This document shows positions 52,195-63,880 of a DNA stretch of 64,000 nucleotides, in pieces. Positions within the stretch are counted from its first letter, which is position 1. The number at the start of each line of letters is the position of its first letter. The notes under the pieces are model-generated. The model was given only the letters and a program-made list of their open reading frames with translations, searched no databases and had not been told where the DNA came from. Source of the DNA: Poriferisodalis sp965198245 (GTDB taxonomy: Bacteria; Actinomycetota; Acidimicrobiia; Acidimicrobiales; Poriferisodalaceae); the NCBI RefSeq assembly GCF_965198245.1, contig NZ_OZ240249.1:2852001-2916000 (forward strand), given 5' to 3'. Both the position numbers and the translations under genes were made by a program.

Positions 52195-52520
52195 GCCGCG
52201 TTCCTTGCCGCAACATCATCACCGCAGAGCCGTGCCTCGGATGGCTCGATCGGGATGCTGCTGCCTGACCCGCGCGCCTTGTCAACATGGCTGGCGGAGT
52301 GCTCTCCGATCTGGCGCGCCTCCGACTCGACCTCATGGGGTCCGAGATGCCGGATGTCACGCTGGACGGTCTTCACGTCGGGAGAGTTCAGTTTGAATGT
52401 CTGGACAGCTTCCTCGTCCCAGTCCGTGGCGAACGCAGGTCGCACCCCGGCATCGGCGAAGCCTCGCGCGGTCCCCCCGCAACCCGAGAAGAAGTCTGCA
52501 AGGACGATCTCGCTGCTCAT
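52191..52520 (-). pseudogene. C5-cytosine DNA methyltransferase, truncated remnant
   Basis: A 109-residue frame starting MSSEIVLADFFSGCGGTARGF, the SAM-binding motif I of Dcm-type enzymes, then 'FATDWDEEAVQTFKLNSPD' (motif II/III). The catalytic Pro-Cys-Gln motif and the target-recognition domain are missing; the tail has no family resemblance. Full-length enzymes have 350 or more residues. Its stop still overlaps the ATG of the dual-GHKL gene, as expected if an in-frame deletion removed the middle of a normal first gene of the operon. Not catalytically competent, though it may still be translated. Confidence 0.8.
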
Positions 52521-52815
52521 GCGACTTGCCCCATCTCGATCAGCTCCGCCACACCCGGCTACCGAACGGCTTGGCCGGCCAAGCTACTTCGGGCGCAGCC
52601 AACACTGAGGCGGTTCGGCTCCGACGGAGCTTTGAGACACCGTGCGCCTGCGTTGCAGCATCTGAAGCAATGCTCGACGGACTAGGCCACGCGTGCTGAA
52701 GGATGCCCGCACTCATGCGCTTACCCAACCACGACGGTGTGACATCGGCACAGGGCACCCAGGGCACCACCACTCGCCTGCTGGCGCGCCGCCATCAGTG
52801 CAGACGCATCCGCGA
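52521..52815. other. Intergenic stretch at the cassette boundary
   Basis: A 295-bp gap between the start of the methylase remnant and the end of the DUF1156 gene. Open frames here are short and have no coding character or matches. It probably holds the promoter of the three-gene kinase operon and the junction of the cassette. No clear -10 at the usual distance from 52520; GGGG lies about 7 nt before that start. Confidence 0.4.
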
Positions 52816-55677
<2,862 letters not shown>

Positions 55678-55825
55678 GGACCGTCACGGTAGCCAGTGAC
55701 GCCACCGGTCAGAGTTGCCAGCAGATGCCACGATCCGGCACCCACGCCGTATATGCAATTTCATTATCTTTCATATTTCCTGGAGTGCAGTCGAATCGAG
55801 AAGCCGTGAAGGCAGCAGCGACGCT

Positions 55826-56245
55826 TTGTCACCCCCGTACCGCAACCGATACCCACGGCAGTTGGAGCAAGAGCTGGAGGCGGCGCGCCAAGCCGGCGTT
55901 GTCCTGGTCGAGGTTCCCGGCTCTGCCTTCACGGCCCTAGCAGCTGCAGGAGTCCGCATGATCTTCGTCGTCTTGACCGATGGCAGGCTCGTAGCGGCGC
56001 CTCGTCGACAGCACGGCGAGAACATCTCGCACGCCGTGCTCGCCAATGGAGGTCCTGTACTTGCGGCCGGCGAGTTCAGCGTGGAGTTCCACGGGTCCGA
56101 GATCGTTGTTTCGGCGCTCAATGACATGAGCGGCCACTACCGGCCGGGAGCGGACGGCCTCGCGATAGCTCAGGAAACGTTCGAGACAGCCGAAATCAGC
56201 GTTCGGTCTGAGGCTGTCACCTCTTACGATTGGGAGGCATCATGA
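55826..56245 (+). CDS. Hypothetical protein coupled to the giant protein
   Basis: About 139 residues if started at TTG 55826; the frame is open back to 55715 but that part does not look coding and overlaps an AT-rich promoter-like stretch (55752-55780). 'VVLVEVPGSAFTALAAAGVR' in part begins the core, and 'MSGHYRPGADGLAIAQETFE' in part near the end has the 'GHYRP' turn seen in some polymorphic-toxin-like and immunity-like domains. Its TGA overlaps the ATG of the following 1490-residue gene (ATGA), so it is the first member of that operon. Function unknown. Confidence 0.6.
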   Translation: MSPPYRNRYPRQLEQELEAARQAGVVLVEVPGSAFTALAAAGVRMIFVVLTDGRLVAAPRRQHGENISHAVLANGGPVLAAGEFSVEFHGSEIVVSALNDMSGHYRPGADGLAIAQETFETAEISVRSEAVTSYDWEAS

Positions 56246-59200
56246 GCGCCATCGACATCGTCGTCGAACCCCCGGATGACTCGGCGCGCTCAGGACTCAA
56301 GGCTGCGCTGGCAGGTATCGCGCAGGCGACAACCTTCTACGACTTCGAGAACGCTTGGATAACGGGGCTTCGAATAGTTTCGGCCTCCGACGGTGACGAT
56401 GCTCGCGACCGCGTCCTGGCGGCTGCCGGCGCGCGGCTGAGCGCGTTCGGAGAACTGCAGGACGACGTCGCACGGCGAAGCTGGCTTGATCAGATTGCCG
56501 AGGAGGTGAGACTTCGAAGCGACGGTGAGCTCAGCAGCGAACTGGAGAGGGTGACCGCAGCTGAACTGCGGGAGGCGTTTGCTCACGTCGTGGACGACCT
56601 GTCGGAGCTTCGAAATTCGCTCGCATCGGGTGAGAGCCTCAACGAATTCGCTGCCCGACGCCCCCGTCCGGCCAATCGAGTCCGTGATCTCGGGCGAATA
56701 GCGGAGTCACTTCGCGGAAGCGAGTTGCTCTCGCTTTGCTCCGAAGAGGACTGCGGGCTCGCGCGCGACTTGGCGCGAGCGATGAAGCCTCCCGTCCATC
56801 TCGTACCGACCGTGCCGGAATCGTTGAGGGTGAGTCGGGATGACCTGATCCAATGGGCGAAGTCCGGAAGCGCGGAAAAGGAGTTCCCGCGGCTGGTTCG
56901 CAGCCTCATCGCCGAGACCGAGCCGTCAGCCGAGTGGATCGACATGCCTGCGGGTACTGGGGTGGCGCTGTCTGGCTTAGACGGGGTCGTGAGATGCGCC
57001 CGCGGAAACCGCTTCGTTCCAGTCGGCAAATCGGTGTGGGAGCTCACGACGCAACAGGACGGCCTCAAGAAGAAAGCCAGTGACGACTACGAGAAGCGAG
57101 TCAAGAGCTCGACAACCGGCCAACGCGCCGAGATTGCATACGTGGCGGCCGCGTGCGCCCCGTGGACCAAGCGGCGGTCATTCGAGTCTGAGCGCACGGG
57201 CGACGATGACTTCGACCGAGTCAGAGGCCTGAACGTCGACAACCTCGAAGACTGGCTCTCGTGCGCCGTAGTGACGACCGTTTGGATGAGGGAACAGATC
57301 GGCAAGCCGACTGCTGGCATCAGTTTGCTCTCGGGATGGTGGCGAGACTGGCTCGAATCGACGACGGTTCCACTGGATTCGGCCATCGTGCTCGCAGGGC
57401 GCTACAAGTCGGCGGAAGTCTTGCGCGAGCGGTGTCAGCGCGGATGCGGGATCATCACCGTCGGTGGGCAGGTGCACCGTAACGAGATTCTTGCCTTCGT
57501 GGCCGCCGCACTGCTCAACGGCGAGCCTACGGATACATGCGGCGACATGCTGTTCGTCGACAGCGACGATGCTGCACGCCAGCTGTTCGCCGCCGAATCC
57601 CTTGATGCGTCAGCCGGCGTCGGGCCAGAACAGCCCAAGGCGGCGATGGTTGTTCCATCGAGCGACTTCGCTCAGCGTCTGCCTGCGGACAGTCGGCATT
57701 TGATGGTGGTGCCGCTGCCGGGCAGCTCACAGGCCGAGATTGTTCTCGAACCGGTCGACGGCGAAGTCGTTACCAAACACCTCGAGGCAGCCGAAGGAAC
57801 AGGCTCGGACGCCTACCAACTCGGTGCCATGGCTCGGATGAGCCTGATGGCACTGCGTCGGCATCTGGCGAAGCAATCCGGGCTGCATGCGCCGAGGTGG
57901 GCGAGCGACGGTCCGGATGCGTCACTGCGCCGGTGCCTGCTGCTGGGCGGCTGGAACGAGGCCCGCGAGGGCGACCATCGGGCGGTGGAACAAGTCGTAG
58001 GCATTCCCTACGAAGAAGTCATTGAAGCGTTGACTCGGTTGGACACGGGCGATGCTCCCATGCTGCGCACTGGCGATCTGTGGCACACGGTCTCGCCCGG
58101 CGACTCGTGGACACTGGTGCGCGATCATCTCGCCCCCGCCGACCTCGCTGCGTTCACCCAGACCGCGCAGAAGGTTCTGACGGCAGCCGATCCGCTACGG
58201 CAAATGTCCGACACCGAAGCGTTCAACGCCCGGATCGAAGGCGTCACAGCCGAGTACTCGTCTCAGATCAAGCGAGGGATCGCAACAGCACTAGCGCTGG
58301 CGTGCAGCAGGCCGTCCGACGTACCGATGAGCAGCGCTGCGGCGACCGAATGGGCCGAGAGCGTGGTCTGGCAAACGCTGAGGGCGGCCAACGAGGACAC
58401 GACACCGAACACGTGGTCTGCCGTCGCGGAGGTGCTGCCGTTGTTTGCCGAAGCTGCGCCCGTTGCGGTGCTGGAATTGCTGCGCTCCTGTCTTGCCAAG
58501 TCGCATGCCTTCGCAGCGGCGATGTTCGCCGACAGCGACGACGACATGTTCAGCAGCAAGCCGGCGTCGCCGCACTTGACGATCTTGCGCGCCTTGGAGA
58601 TCGTCGCCTGGTCGCCCGACCACCTCCTCTCCGCGATGGACGTTCTGGCCCGCCTGGCCGAGATCGACCCCGGTGGCAGCTACATGAACCGACCCGCCAA
58701 CAGCCTCGCTTCCATCATGTGCCCGTGGATGCCACACACGTCGGCCGAACCTGAGATGCGGCTCGATGCGATTCGGATGCTGGTGCGATCACACAACTCG
58801 GTCGCTTGGAAACTCATGCTGTCGATGTTGCCCCGCAGCCACGACACACAGTTCGACGGTCCGCACCCCCGGTTCCGCGATTGGCGCTCGCCGCGCTCTG
58901 CTATGTCGAGGCGCGAGCGCTGGGACACGGTTGAGGCAGTCGCGGATTTGCTCGTAGACAACGCAGGCACCGATGCCAGTCGCTGGATCGACCTTCTCTC
59001 AAAGCTCAGCGGCCTTCCAACAGCGGCTCGAGCCAATGCTTCGACGACGCTGGGCCCGATCGCGGCAGAAGACCCGACCGAGCAGTTCAAATCCGGCGTG
59101 TGGCCGGTGCTTCGCGAGACTCTCGTACGCCACCGTCAATTCCACGACACCTGGTGGGCTCTCTCGGAGACGGAGCTGGAACCCTTCGACCGAGTGCTGG

Positions 59201-60723
59201 AGCATCTGAGGCCTGAGGATCCTGGGGCTGCGTACGGGTATCTGTTCGATACCTGGCCGAGGCACATCGACGGCACGGCCGCGGACGCCGGGCACGAGGC
59301 CATCGAGGAAGCGGCACGGCCTCTACAAGAGGCTGCCGTTCGCGCCGTGCTGTTGGCCAGCGGTCCGAGCGGGGTGCTCGAGTTCGCCGAAGCAATGAAG
59401 CATCCGTACCAAGTCGGCAAGACCCTCGCGGTGTGCAATCCCGCACTCGACACAGAAGTGCTCACGTCGATGGAAAACTCGCCTGATGCAATGACTCGGG
59501 CAGCCTTCGGCTACTTCAACACCCGCTTTAGCGCCCTTGGGTGGGACGGCATCGATCGACTGGTCACCGACGTGCAGCCGTCGCCGCGAGTTGTGGCAGA
59601 CCTGCTGAGGTCACCGCCGCGCACAGCGCAAGCATGGAAGCGCATCGACCGGTTCGGGCCCGATGTCGCCGCCGAGTACTGGTCGCGCGTCACCTCCTTC
59701 GAACTCGACTGGCCGGATGATCTCGACGAACTGTTGGAGCTGTCGCGCCGGTTGCGAACCGCTGGCCGCTTCGACTTGGCGGGCGATCTCCTGCATAGGC
59801 CCTCGCTTGACCACACAGCCGAGCCAGCGTTTGCCGAAGAGGTCGCCGAATTCCTGTCGCTGCGGGTCAAGCACTCAGACGCTGACGACACGTACAACGT
59901 CATGGAGCTCTGGGAATTGACCAAGCTGCTCAAGGTGATCGACAAGCACCGCGAACAGCTCGGTGCCAGCCGGGTTGCACTCTTGGAATGGCAGTACTAC
60001 CCGCTGCTGCAGGACGAACCGGGCTTCACCGCTTCGAACCTGTACCGAGGGATGGCGAGCGACCCCGAGTTATTCATTCAGCTCGTCGAGTGGGCGTTCA
60101 AGCCTGCCAGCACTTCGGCAGGCGACGAAACCCTGCCGGACGAGGAGGAACAGCGTCTCGCCCTCAACGCGTGGCATGTGCTGCGCGAATGGCCTGAAGG
60201 CCACTTCCTTCCGAACTTGACTGACACCGATGACATCAGTGCCACCGCGGATGCAGCCACCGGCAGTGCCGGGTGCACCACAGAGGCGGCGCTCGAGGGG
60301 ATTATGGACGCAGCATCTCTCAAACTGTGGGTCGAGCGTGCCCGAGCGCGCCTTGCCGAGATCGACCGGTTGGACATCGGCGACCAACAAATCGGCACAG
60401 CCCTTACGTCGAGCCCCGGCGATCCGAATGGCGACTGGCCGTCCAGGGCAGTGCGCGATCTAGTCGAACGCTTGGAATCCGATGACATCGACAGCGGCAT
60501 CTCGATGGCGATCTACAACCGGCGCGGCGTCACAACCCGCGGCATCACCGACGGCGGCGCACAAGAGCGCGAACTGGTCGACAGCTATCGGGCACAGAGT
60601 CGCAAGTACCAGGAATGGCCCCGCACGAAAGCAATCTTCGAGGGTTTGGCCCGCGACTACGAGCGCCAGGCAGGCATTGCCGACCGCCAAGCCGAGGCCC
60701 GCCGCCGAGGTCTACCGCTGTAG
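56242..60723 (+). CDS. Giant hypothetical protein (~1493 residues), defence island
   Basis: A 1493-residue soluble protein starting MSAIDIVVEPPDD, with GGGAGG 6 nt before the ATG. I find no Walker A, nuclease or methylase motif. It is helix-rich, with a segment 'GIITVGGQVHRNEILAFVAAA' in part near residue 410 that recalls a small domain found in other large defence proteins, and long stretches with HEAT-like helical periodicity in the second half. It is coupled to the small gene before and followed 8 bp later by an HTH-like gene, divergent from the DUF1156 methylase. A scaffold or sensor role is possible; nothing in sequence proves it. Confidence 0.8.
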   Translation: MSAIDIVVEPPDDSARSGLKAALAGIAQATTFYDFENAWITGLRIVSASDGDDARDRVLAAAGARLSAFGELQDDVARRSWLDQIAEEVRLRSDGELSSELERVTAAELREAFAHVVDDLSELRNSLASGESLNEFAARRPRPANRVRDLGRIAESLRGSELLSLCSEEDCGLARDLARAMKPPVHLVPTVPESLRVSRDDLIQWAKSGSAEKEFPRLVRSLIAETEPSAEWIDMPAGTGVALSGLDGVVRCARGNRFVPVGKSVWELTTQQDGLKKKASDDYEKRVKSSTTGQRAEIAYVAAACAPWTKRRSFESERTGDDDFDRVRGLNVDNLEDWLSCAVVTTVWMREQIGKPTAGISLLSGWWRDWLESTTVPLDSAIVLAGRYKSAEVLRERCQRGCGIITVGGQVHRNEILAFVAAALLNGEPTDTCGDMLFVDSDDAARQLFAAESLDASAGVGPEQPKAAMVVPSSDFAQRLPADSRHLMVVPLPGSSQAEIVLEPVDGEVVTKHLEAAEGTGSDAYQLGAMARMSLMALRRHLAKQSGLHAPRWASDGPDASLRRCLLLGGWNEAREGDHRAVEQVVGIPYEEVIEALTRLDTGDAPMLRTGDLWHTVSPGDSWTLVRDHLAPADLAAFTQTAQKVLTAADPLRQMSDTEAFNARIEGVTAEYSSQIKRGIATALALACSRPSDVPMSSAAATEWAESVVWQTLRAANEDTTPNTWSAVAEVLPLFAEAAPVAVLELLRSCLAKSHAFAAAMFADSDDDMFSSKPASPHLTILRALEIVAWSPDHLLSAMDVLARLAEIDPGGSYMNRPANSLASIMCPWMPHTSAEPEMRLDAIRMLVRSHNSVAWKLMLSMLPRSHDTQFDGPHPRFRDWRSPRSAMSRRERWDTVEAVADLLVDNAGTDASRWIDLLSKLSGLPTAARANASTTLGPIAAEDPTEQFKSGVWPVLRETLVRHRQFHDTWWALSETELEPFDRVLEHLRPEDPGAAYGYLFDTWPRHIDGTAADAGHEAIEEAARPLQEAAVRAVLLASGPSGVLEFAEAMKHPYQVGKTLAVCNPALDTEVLTSMENSPDAMTRAAFGYFNTRFSALGWDGIDRLVTDVQPSPRVVADLLRSPPRTAQAWKRIDRFGPDVAAEYWSRVTSFELDWPDDLDELLELSRRLRTAGRFDLAGDLLHRPSLDHTAEPAFAEEVAEFLSLRVKHSDADDTYNVMELWELTKLLKVIDKHREQLGASRVALLEWQYYPLLQDEPGFTASNLYRGMASDPELFIQLVEWAFKPASTSAGDETLPDEEEQRLALNAWHVLREWPEGHFLPNLTDTDDISATADAATGSAGCTTEAALEGIMDAASLKLWVERARARLAEIDRLDIGDQQIGTALTSSPGDPNGDWPSRAVRDLVERLESDDIDSGISMAIYNRRGVTTRGITDGGAQERELVDSYRAQSRKYQEWPRTKAIFEGLARDYERQAGIADRQAEARRRGLPL

Positions 60724-60731
60724 GAGCCGAG

Positions 60732-61043
60732 ATGAGTTCCGTGTATCCCGACTTCGAGAACCGGTTTGACGAGGAATTGGGAACGCGCGCTGATGAGGTG
60801 TGCGCCTACGTCCACTCGCTGGAGCTCAGCGAGTGGACGTCCGGAGCGGAGTACCGACTGTGGCTCGGCACGCCACACACGCTGCGTGTCGAAGGAACGG
60901 CCGATGAGCGCCTGCACCCCTTCGGCGCAGAGGCGCGAGAGAACGGCAGCACCTGGGATCGTGCTGGGAAAATGCTCGGAACCTCTGCCACGGCCCGCCA
61001 GTCGCCAATTGGCCGCAGGTACAGCCAGCCGTCGTCCGTATAG
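60732..61043 (+). CDS. Small HTH-like protein, island paralog 2
   Basis: A 103-residue protein with GGAG 6 nt before its ATG, 8 bp after the giant gene. 'FDEELGTRADEVCAYVHSLEL' in part matches the paralog at 63140 ('FATRADEICEYFHSFDW'), and 'ARENGSTWDRAGKMLGTSATA' in part is the HTH-like motif. After 'GTSATA' the similarity stops and the sequence reads RQSPIGRRYSQPSSV, so the C-terminus may be frameshifted. It probably regulates or accompanies the upstream operon. Confidence 0.65.
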   Translation: MSSVYPDFENRFDEELGTRADEVCAYVHSLELSEWTSGAEYRLWLGTPHTLRVEGTADERLHPFGAEARENGSTWDRAGKMLGTSATARQSPIGRRYSQPSSV

Positions 61044-61095
61044 CGAACATGCCCGATGACCGAGCACGCAGCAGCGTCGTCAACCGGAAGCGTCG

Positions 61096-62034
61096 CTACG
61101 TTGCAGATCGCATTCGGGCGAACTCGGCAGCGGCGCTGCACATCTGATCGGCGTACTCAAGCTTGTCGCGCCAGCGCTTGGGAATGGCGTCGACGCCGTG
61201 CTGAACCCCGAGCAGGCCGCCCGCGATGGCGCCGGTCGTGTCGGCATCATCGCCTCGGTTGACAAGGCTGACGAGCACCGATTCCAGCGATTGAGACTGC
61301 TGGATCGCCCACACTGCACAAGCCAAGCTGTCGATTACGTACCCGCCCGTACCAAGCTGCTCAACGTCCGAGGTCGCAGGAATATCGAGAGCCCGACGGA
61401 CTTCCACATCGAGATCGAGTTCATGGGCGGCGCCGATGGCATCAACCGCGGTGCACCCGTCCAAGAGTGCTGCCGCGATCTCGTTGTACGCCACACAGCT
61501 GTCTACACATCGCCTGTGAGCGTGGGTGACCGCGGAGATCTGAGCGCTCTCGGCCTGGCGAACCGTGGAATCGCTGCGCACCAGAGCCGTCGGAAGTGCC
61601 CGCATCAGCGACCCATTGCCGCAGGAACGCTCCGACGTGAGGCCGCTGATCGCCGGATCGCCGTCGTGGCGCAGTTGCAGCAGCGCTTGGCGGGTGGTGT
61701 TGCCTACATCAGGTGGATCGGAGTCGAACCACTTCAGAAACTCCTGTGCGATCGCCTCGAGGCTGTCCGAGCCGCCTGTTTTGAGATAGCCCGCGACGAC
61801 GGCCCAGGTGAGATCTGTGTCGTCGGTTCCCTGGCCTGGACGCCAGCCGAATGCCCCACCACCCACGATGTCCCGATGAACACCGTGTCGCCGCTGGATT
61901 TCGGCCGCTGACATGAATTCGACTGTGGCGCCGAGCGCATCACCGGCCGCCACGCCGAGGAGGCCTCCGGCGATGAAGTCGGTGAGCGATGTGGCCGGCA
62001 CCTGCGAGAGCCTAGGGAAGGCAGCGGCCGGCAA
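61096..62034 (-). CDS. ADP-ribosylglycohydrolase (DraG/ARH family)
   Basis: A 312-residue enzyme (or 301 from GTG 62001). 'GGLLGVAAGDALGATVE' near the start, 'GTDDTDLTWAVV' near 70 and 'NRGDDADTTGAIAGGLLGV' near 262 supply the metal-binding Asp residues, so all ligands are present. It removes ADP-ribose from proteins or nucleic acids. The TTG at 62034 lies inside a perfect palindrome; the GTG at 62001 keeps the fold intact and leaves the palindrome upstream, so I favour it slightly. It is divergent from a macrodomain gene. Confidence 0.87.
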   Translation of the reverse strand: MPAAAFPRLSQVPATSLTDFIAGGLLGVAAGDALGATVEFMSAAEIQRRHGVHRDIVGGGAFGWRPGQGTDDTDLTWAVVAGYLKTGGSDSLEAIAQEFLKWFDSDPPDVGNTTRQALLQLRHDGDPAISGLTSERSCGNGSLMRALPTALVRSDSTVRQAESAQISAVTHAHRRCVDSCVAYNEIAAALLDGCTAVDAIGAAHELDLDVEVRRALDIPATSDVEQLGTGGYVIDSLACAVWAIQQSQSLESVLVSLVNRGDDADTTGAIAGGLLGVQHGVDAIPKRWRDKLEYADQMCSAAAEFARMRSAT

Positions 62035-62049
62035 GTCCGCTTGCCGGCC
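62026..62049. promoter_or_regulatory. Perfect 10-bp palindrome between the ARH and macrodomain genes
   Basis: GGCCGGCAAG-tccg-CTTGCCGGCC, ten matching base pairs with a 4-nt centre. It is in the divergent promoter region, 37 bp before the macrodomain ATG, and is well placed as an operator for coordinate control or as an mRNA hairpin. Confidence 0.7.
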
Positions 62050-62085
62050 AGACAGCTTGTGACACCCTGTACCTACCTTGGTGGC

Positions 62086-63036
62086 ATGTCACAGGACGGA
62101 TTGAGTTTGTTCAGCAGAGCCCTGTGGGGGCCGGGCGGTCCGTCGGAGGATGCGGCCACGCGGCGTGATTGGAACGATGTGGCGCCCATCCGGCAACCGG
62201 TGCCGATACCGCCCCCGCAGATGCTGCTGTCGGGCGCCGAGATGCAGACGATCGCCATGGGCTATGTCCCGGTGGACATAAATGCCAGGTGGTTCGCCTC
62301 CATGGAAGGCGACTGCCTCTACCTGCATCGCGGCTGGACAGGCCTGGGCATCTACGAGGTCACCTTTGCAGCGAAGGAGACCTGGTTCATGATCACCTCG
62401 GCTCGGATCGAGTGCGACCCTGACGTCTACAACCGTGATTCCGACCTGGGCGAGCGCGAGCGGCTCCGCAATCTCATCGCACACGTTTCCGGTGAGCCCA
62501 TGCCGCCGTTGCTGCCGGTCCCGATCCAGAGCAAGCCCCTGCTCGAAGCGGTGCTCGGGGACATCACGGCCGAGCGCGTCGACGCCATCGTCAATCCAGC
62601 CAGCGCAAACCTGCTCGGCGGGGGTGGTGTCGATGCCGCCACCCATAGAGCAGCAGGTCCTGAGCTGCGGGCGTATTGCCAAACGGTCGGCGGATGCGAG
62701 TTGGGTCGCGCCAAGATCTCGCCGGGCTTTCGACTGGCCTCGCAGTGGGCCATTCACACCGTGGGTCCCCAATGGCGAGGCGGATCGTACGGCGAGGCGG
62801 TGCTGCTCGAGTCGTGCTACCGGGAGTCACTTGCCCGCGCCGACGAAGTCGGCGCCGAGAGGGTCGCCATTCCTGCAATCGCGACGGGTGCCCACGGATA
62901 CCCGAGGACTTCCGCTGCCGAGATCGCTGTCAAAACCGTGCGCTCGACACCGACCAAGGTCCGTGAGATTCACTTCGTCTGCTTCGACGCTCTCACCCTG
63001 CAGGCGTACGAAGAGTCCCTCAATCGGTCCGGGTAG
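62086..63036 (+). CDS. Macrodomain protein (ADP-ribose binding/hydrolysing) with novel N-terminal domain
   Basis: A 316-residue protein. Residues about 155-310 are a macrodomain of the MacroD type: 'GDITAERVDAIVNPASANLL' in part, 'GGGGVDAATHRAAGPELRAY' in part (ADP-ribose loop) and 'AIPAIATGAHGYP' (second loop). Such domains remove ADP-ribose from acidic residues or cleave O-acetyl-ADP-ribose. The first 150 residues contain 'GDCLYLHRGWTGLGIYEVTF' in part and match nothing I recognise. TACCTT lies 6 nt before ATG 62086. Divergent from the ARH gene, so the two probably form one ADP-ribose-erasing unit. Confidence 0.85.
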   Translation: MSQDGLSLFSRALWGPGGPSEDAATRRDWNDVAPIRQPVPIPPPQMLLSGAEMQTIAMGYVPVDINARWFASMEGDCLYLHRGWTGLGIYEVTFAAKETWFMITSARIECDPDVYNRDSDLGERERLRNLIAHVSGEPMPPLLPVPIQSKPLLEAVLGDITAERVDAIVNPASANLLGGGGVDAATHRAAGPELRAYCQTVGGCELGRAKISPGFRLASQWAIHTVGPQWRGGSYGEAVLLESCYRESLARADEVGAERVAIPAIATGAHGYPRTSAAEIAVKTVRSTPTKVREIHFVCFDALTLQAYEESLNRSG

Positions 63037-63139
63037 ACGAATTCCCCACCGAGTTGAGGATCTCGAACGATGAGGAGAGACAAGGGATCCGCATCGACCA
63101 TGAAATGCCTGCACAGGTCCGATACGTGCACAGGCTGAC

Positions 63140-63523
63140 ATGGCGATAGAACAGCCCGACTTCGCGAACTGGACTGAGGAAGGCTTCGCGACGCGCGCTG
63201 ACGAGATCTGCGAGTACTTCCACTCGTTCGACTGGCTGGGCCGCCTGCCCGGTCCCCGCCATGAGACGTACCTCGAACTCGCAGTGCGAGCCGAACGCAC
63301 CATCGAGAAGCCGACCGAGGCCAGCCGCAACCAGATCGCCGAAGCCGTCTGCTGGGCGCGAGACGAAGGCACCTCATGGGAGCGCATCGCGGAATTGCTC
63401 GGCACCTCCGCCGCCGAAGCCCAGCAGCGCTACGAGAGCCCAGACGTGCTATCCCACGCGTCGTCCACAACCGACGCCACGAGAATGCTCTCCGACACGC
63501 CGGACCGAACCGTCGCGACGTAG
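63140..63523 (+). CDS. Small HTH-like protein, island paralog 3
   Basis: A 127-residue protein with the same plan as the genes at 42867 and 60732: 'GFATRADEICEYFHSFDWLG' in part, then a helix and 'ARDEGTSWERIAELLGTSAAE' in part, the most complete form of the HTH-like motif, followed by a Ser/Thr-rich tail. It stands alone 100 bp after the macrodomain gene. Probably DNA-binding; could be an antitoxin-like regulator. Confidence 0.7.
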   Translation: MAIEQPDFANWTEEGFATRADEICEYFHSFDWLGRLPGPRHETYLELAVRAERTIEKPTEASRNQIAEAVCWARDEGTSWERIAELLGTSAAEAQQRYESPDVLSHASSTTDATRMLSDTPDRTVAT

Positions 63524-63574
63524 CCACACGCCATGCCGCTCGACATCCGGGGCGTATGCGCTGGCCAACCGCTG

Positions 63575-63880
63575 CTAGCAGTCGGCGAGTGCCGCGAGCG
63601 CGTCGCAGACTTCGATGCGCCGCCATCCGATGGCACCGATTCGCTCGGTGAGGAACGAACGTCGGATCGGCTGCAGGTTGTCGAACGACGCCGCGCACTC
63701 GAACGCCATCCCCTCGTCGGGGCCGAGCCGGAGCTCAGTCGGAATCGAGCGCACCGTGCGCGTGACCGGGGCGACGACGATCCACGTCAGCACCGGTACA
63801 GCGTCGCTGCGAGTAACGACCAACACCGGGCGGCGCTTGTCGTTGGCCTCGGCCCACCACACCTCGCCCTGAGCGGGCAT
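63575..63880 (-). CDS. MazF/PemK-family toxin
   Basis: A 101-residue toxin. 'GEVWWAEANDKRRPVLVVTRS' in part is the typical MazF/PemK opening, followed by 'TWIVVAPVTRTVRSIPTE', which carries the loop with the catalytic Thr, and 'SFDNLQPIRRSFLTERIG'. It cleaves single-stranded RNA. ATG 63880 overlaps the stop of the upstream antitoxin (TGATG), so the longer GTG starts are not needed. Confidence 0.88.
   Translation of the reverse strand: MPAQGEVWWAEANDKRRPVLVVTRSDAVPVLTWIVVAPVTRTVRSIPTELRLGPDEGMAFECAASFDNLQPIRRSFLTERIGAIGWRRIEVCDALAALADC

Noticed and set aside
52700..52815. A possible extra gene at the cassette junction
   Set aside because: Frames here are short, lack start signals and look like antisense or junction sequence.
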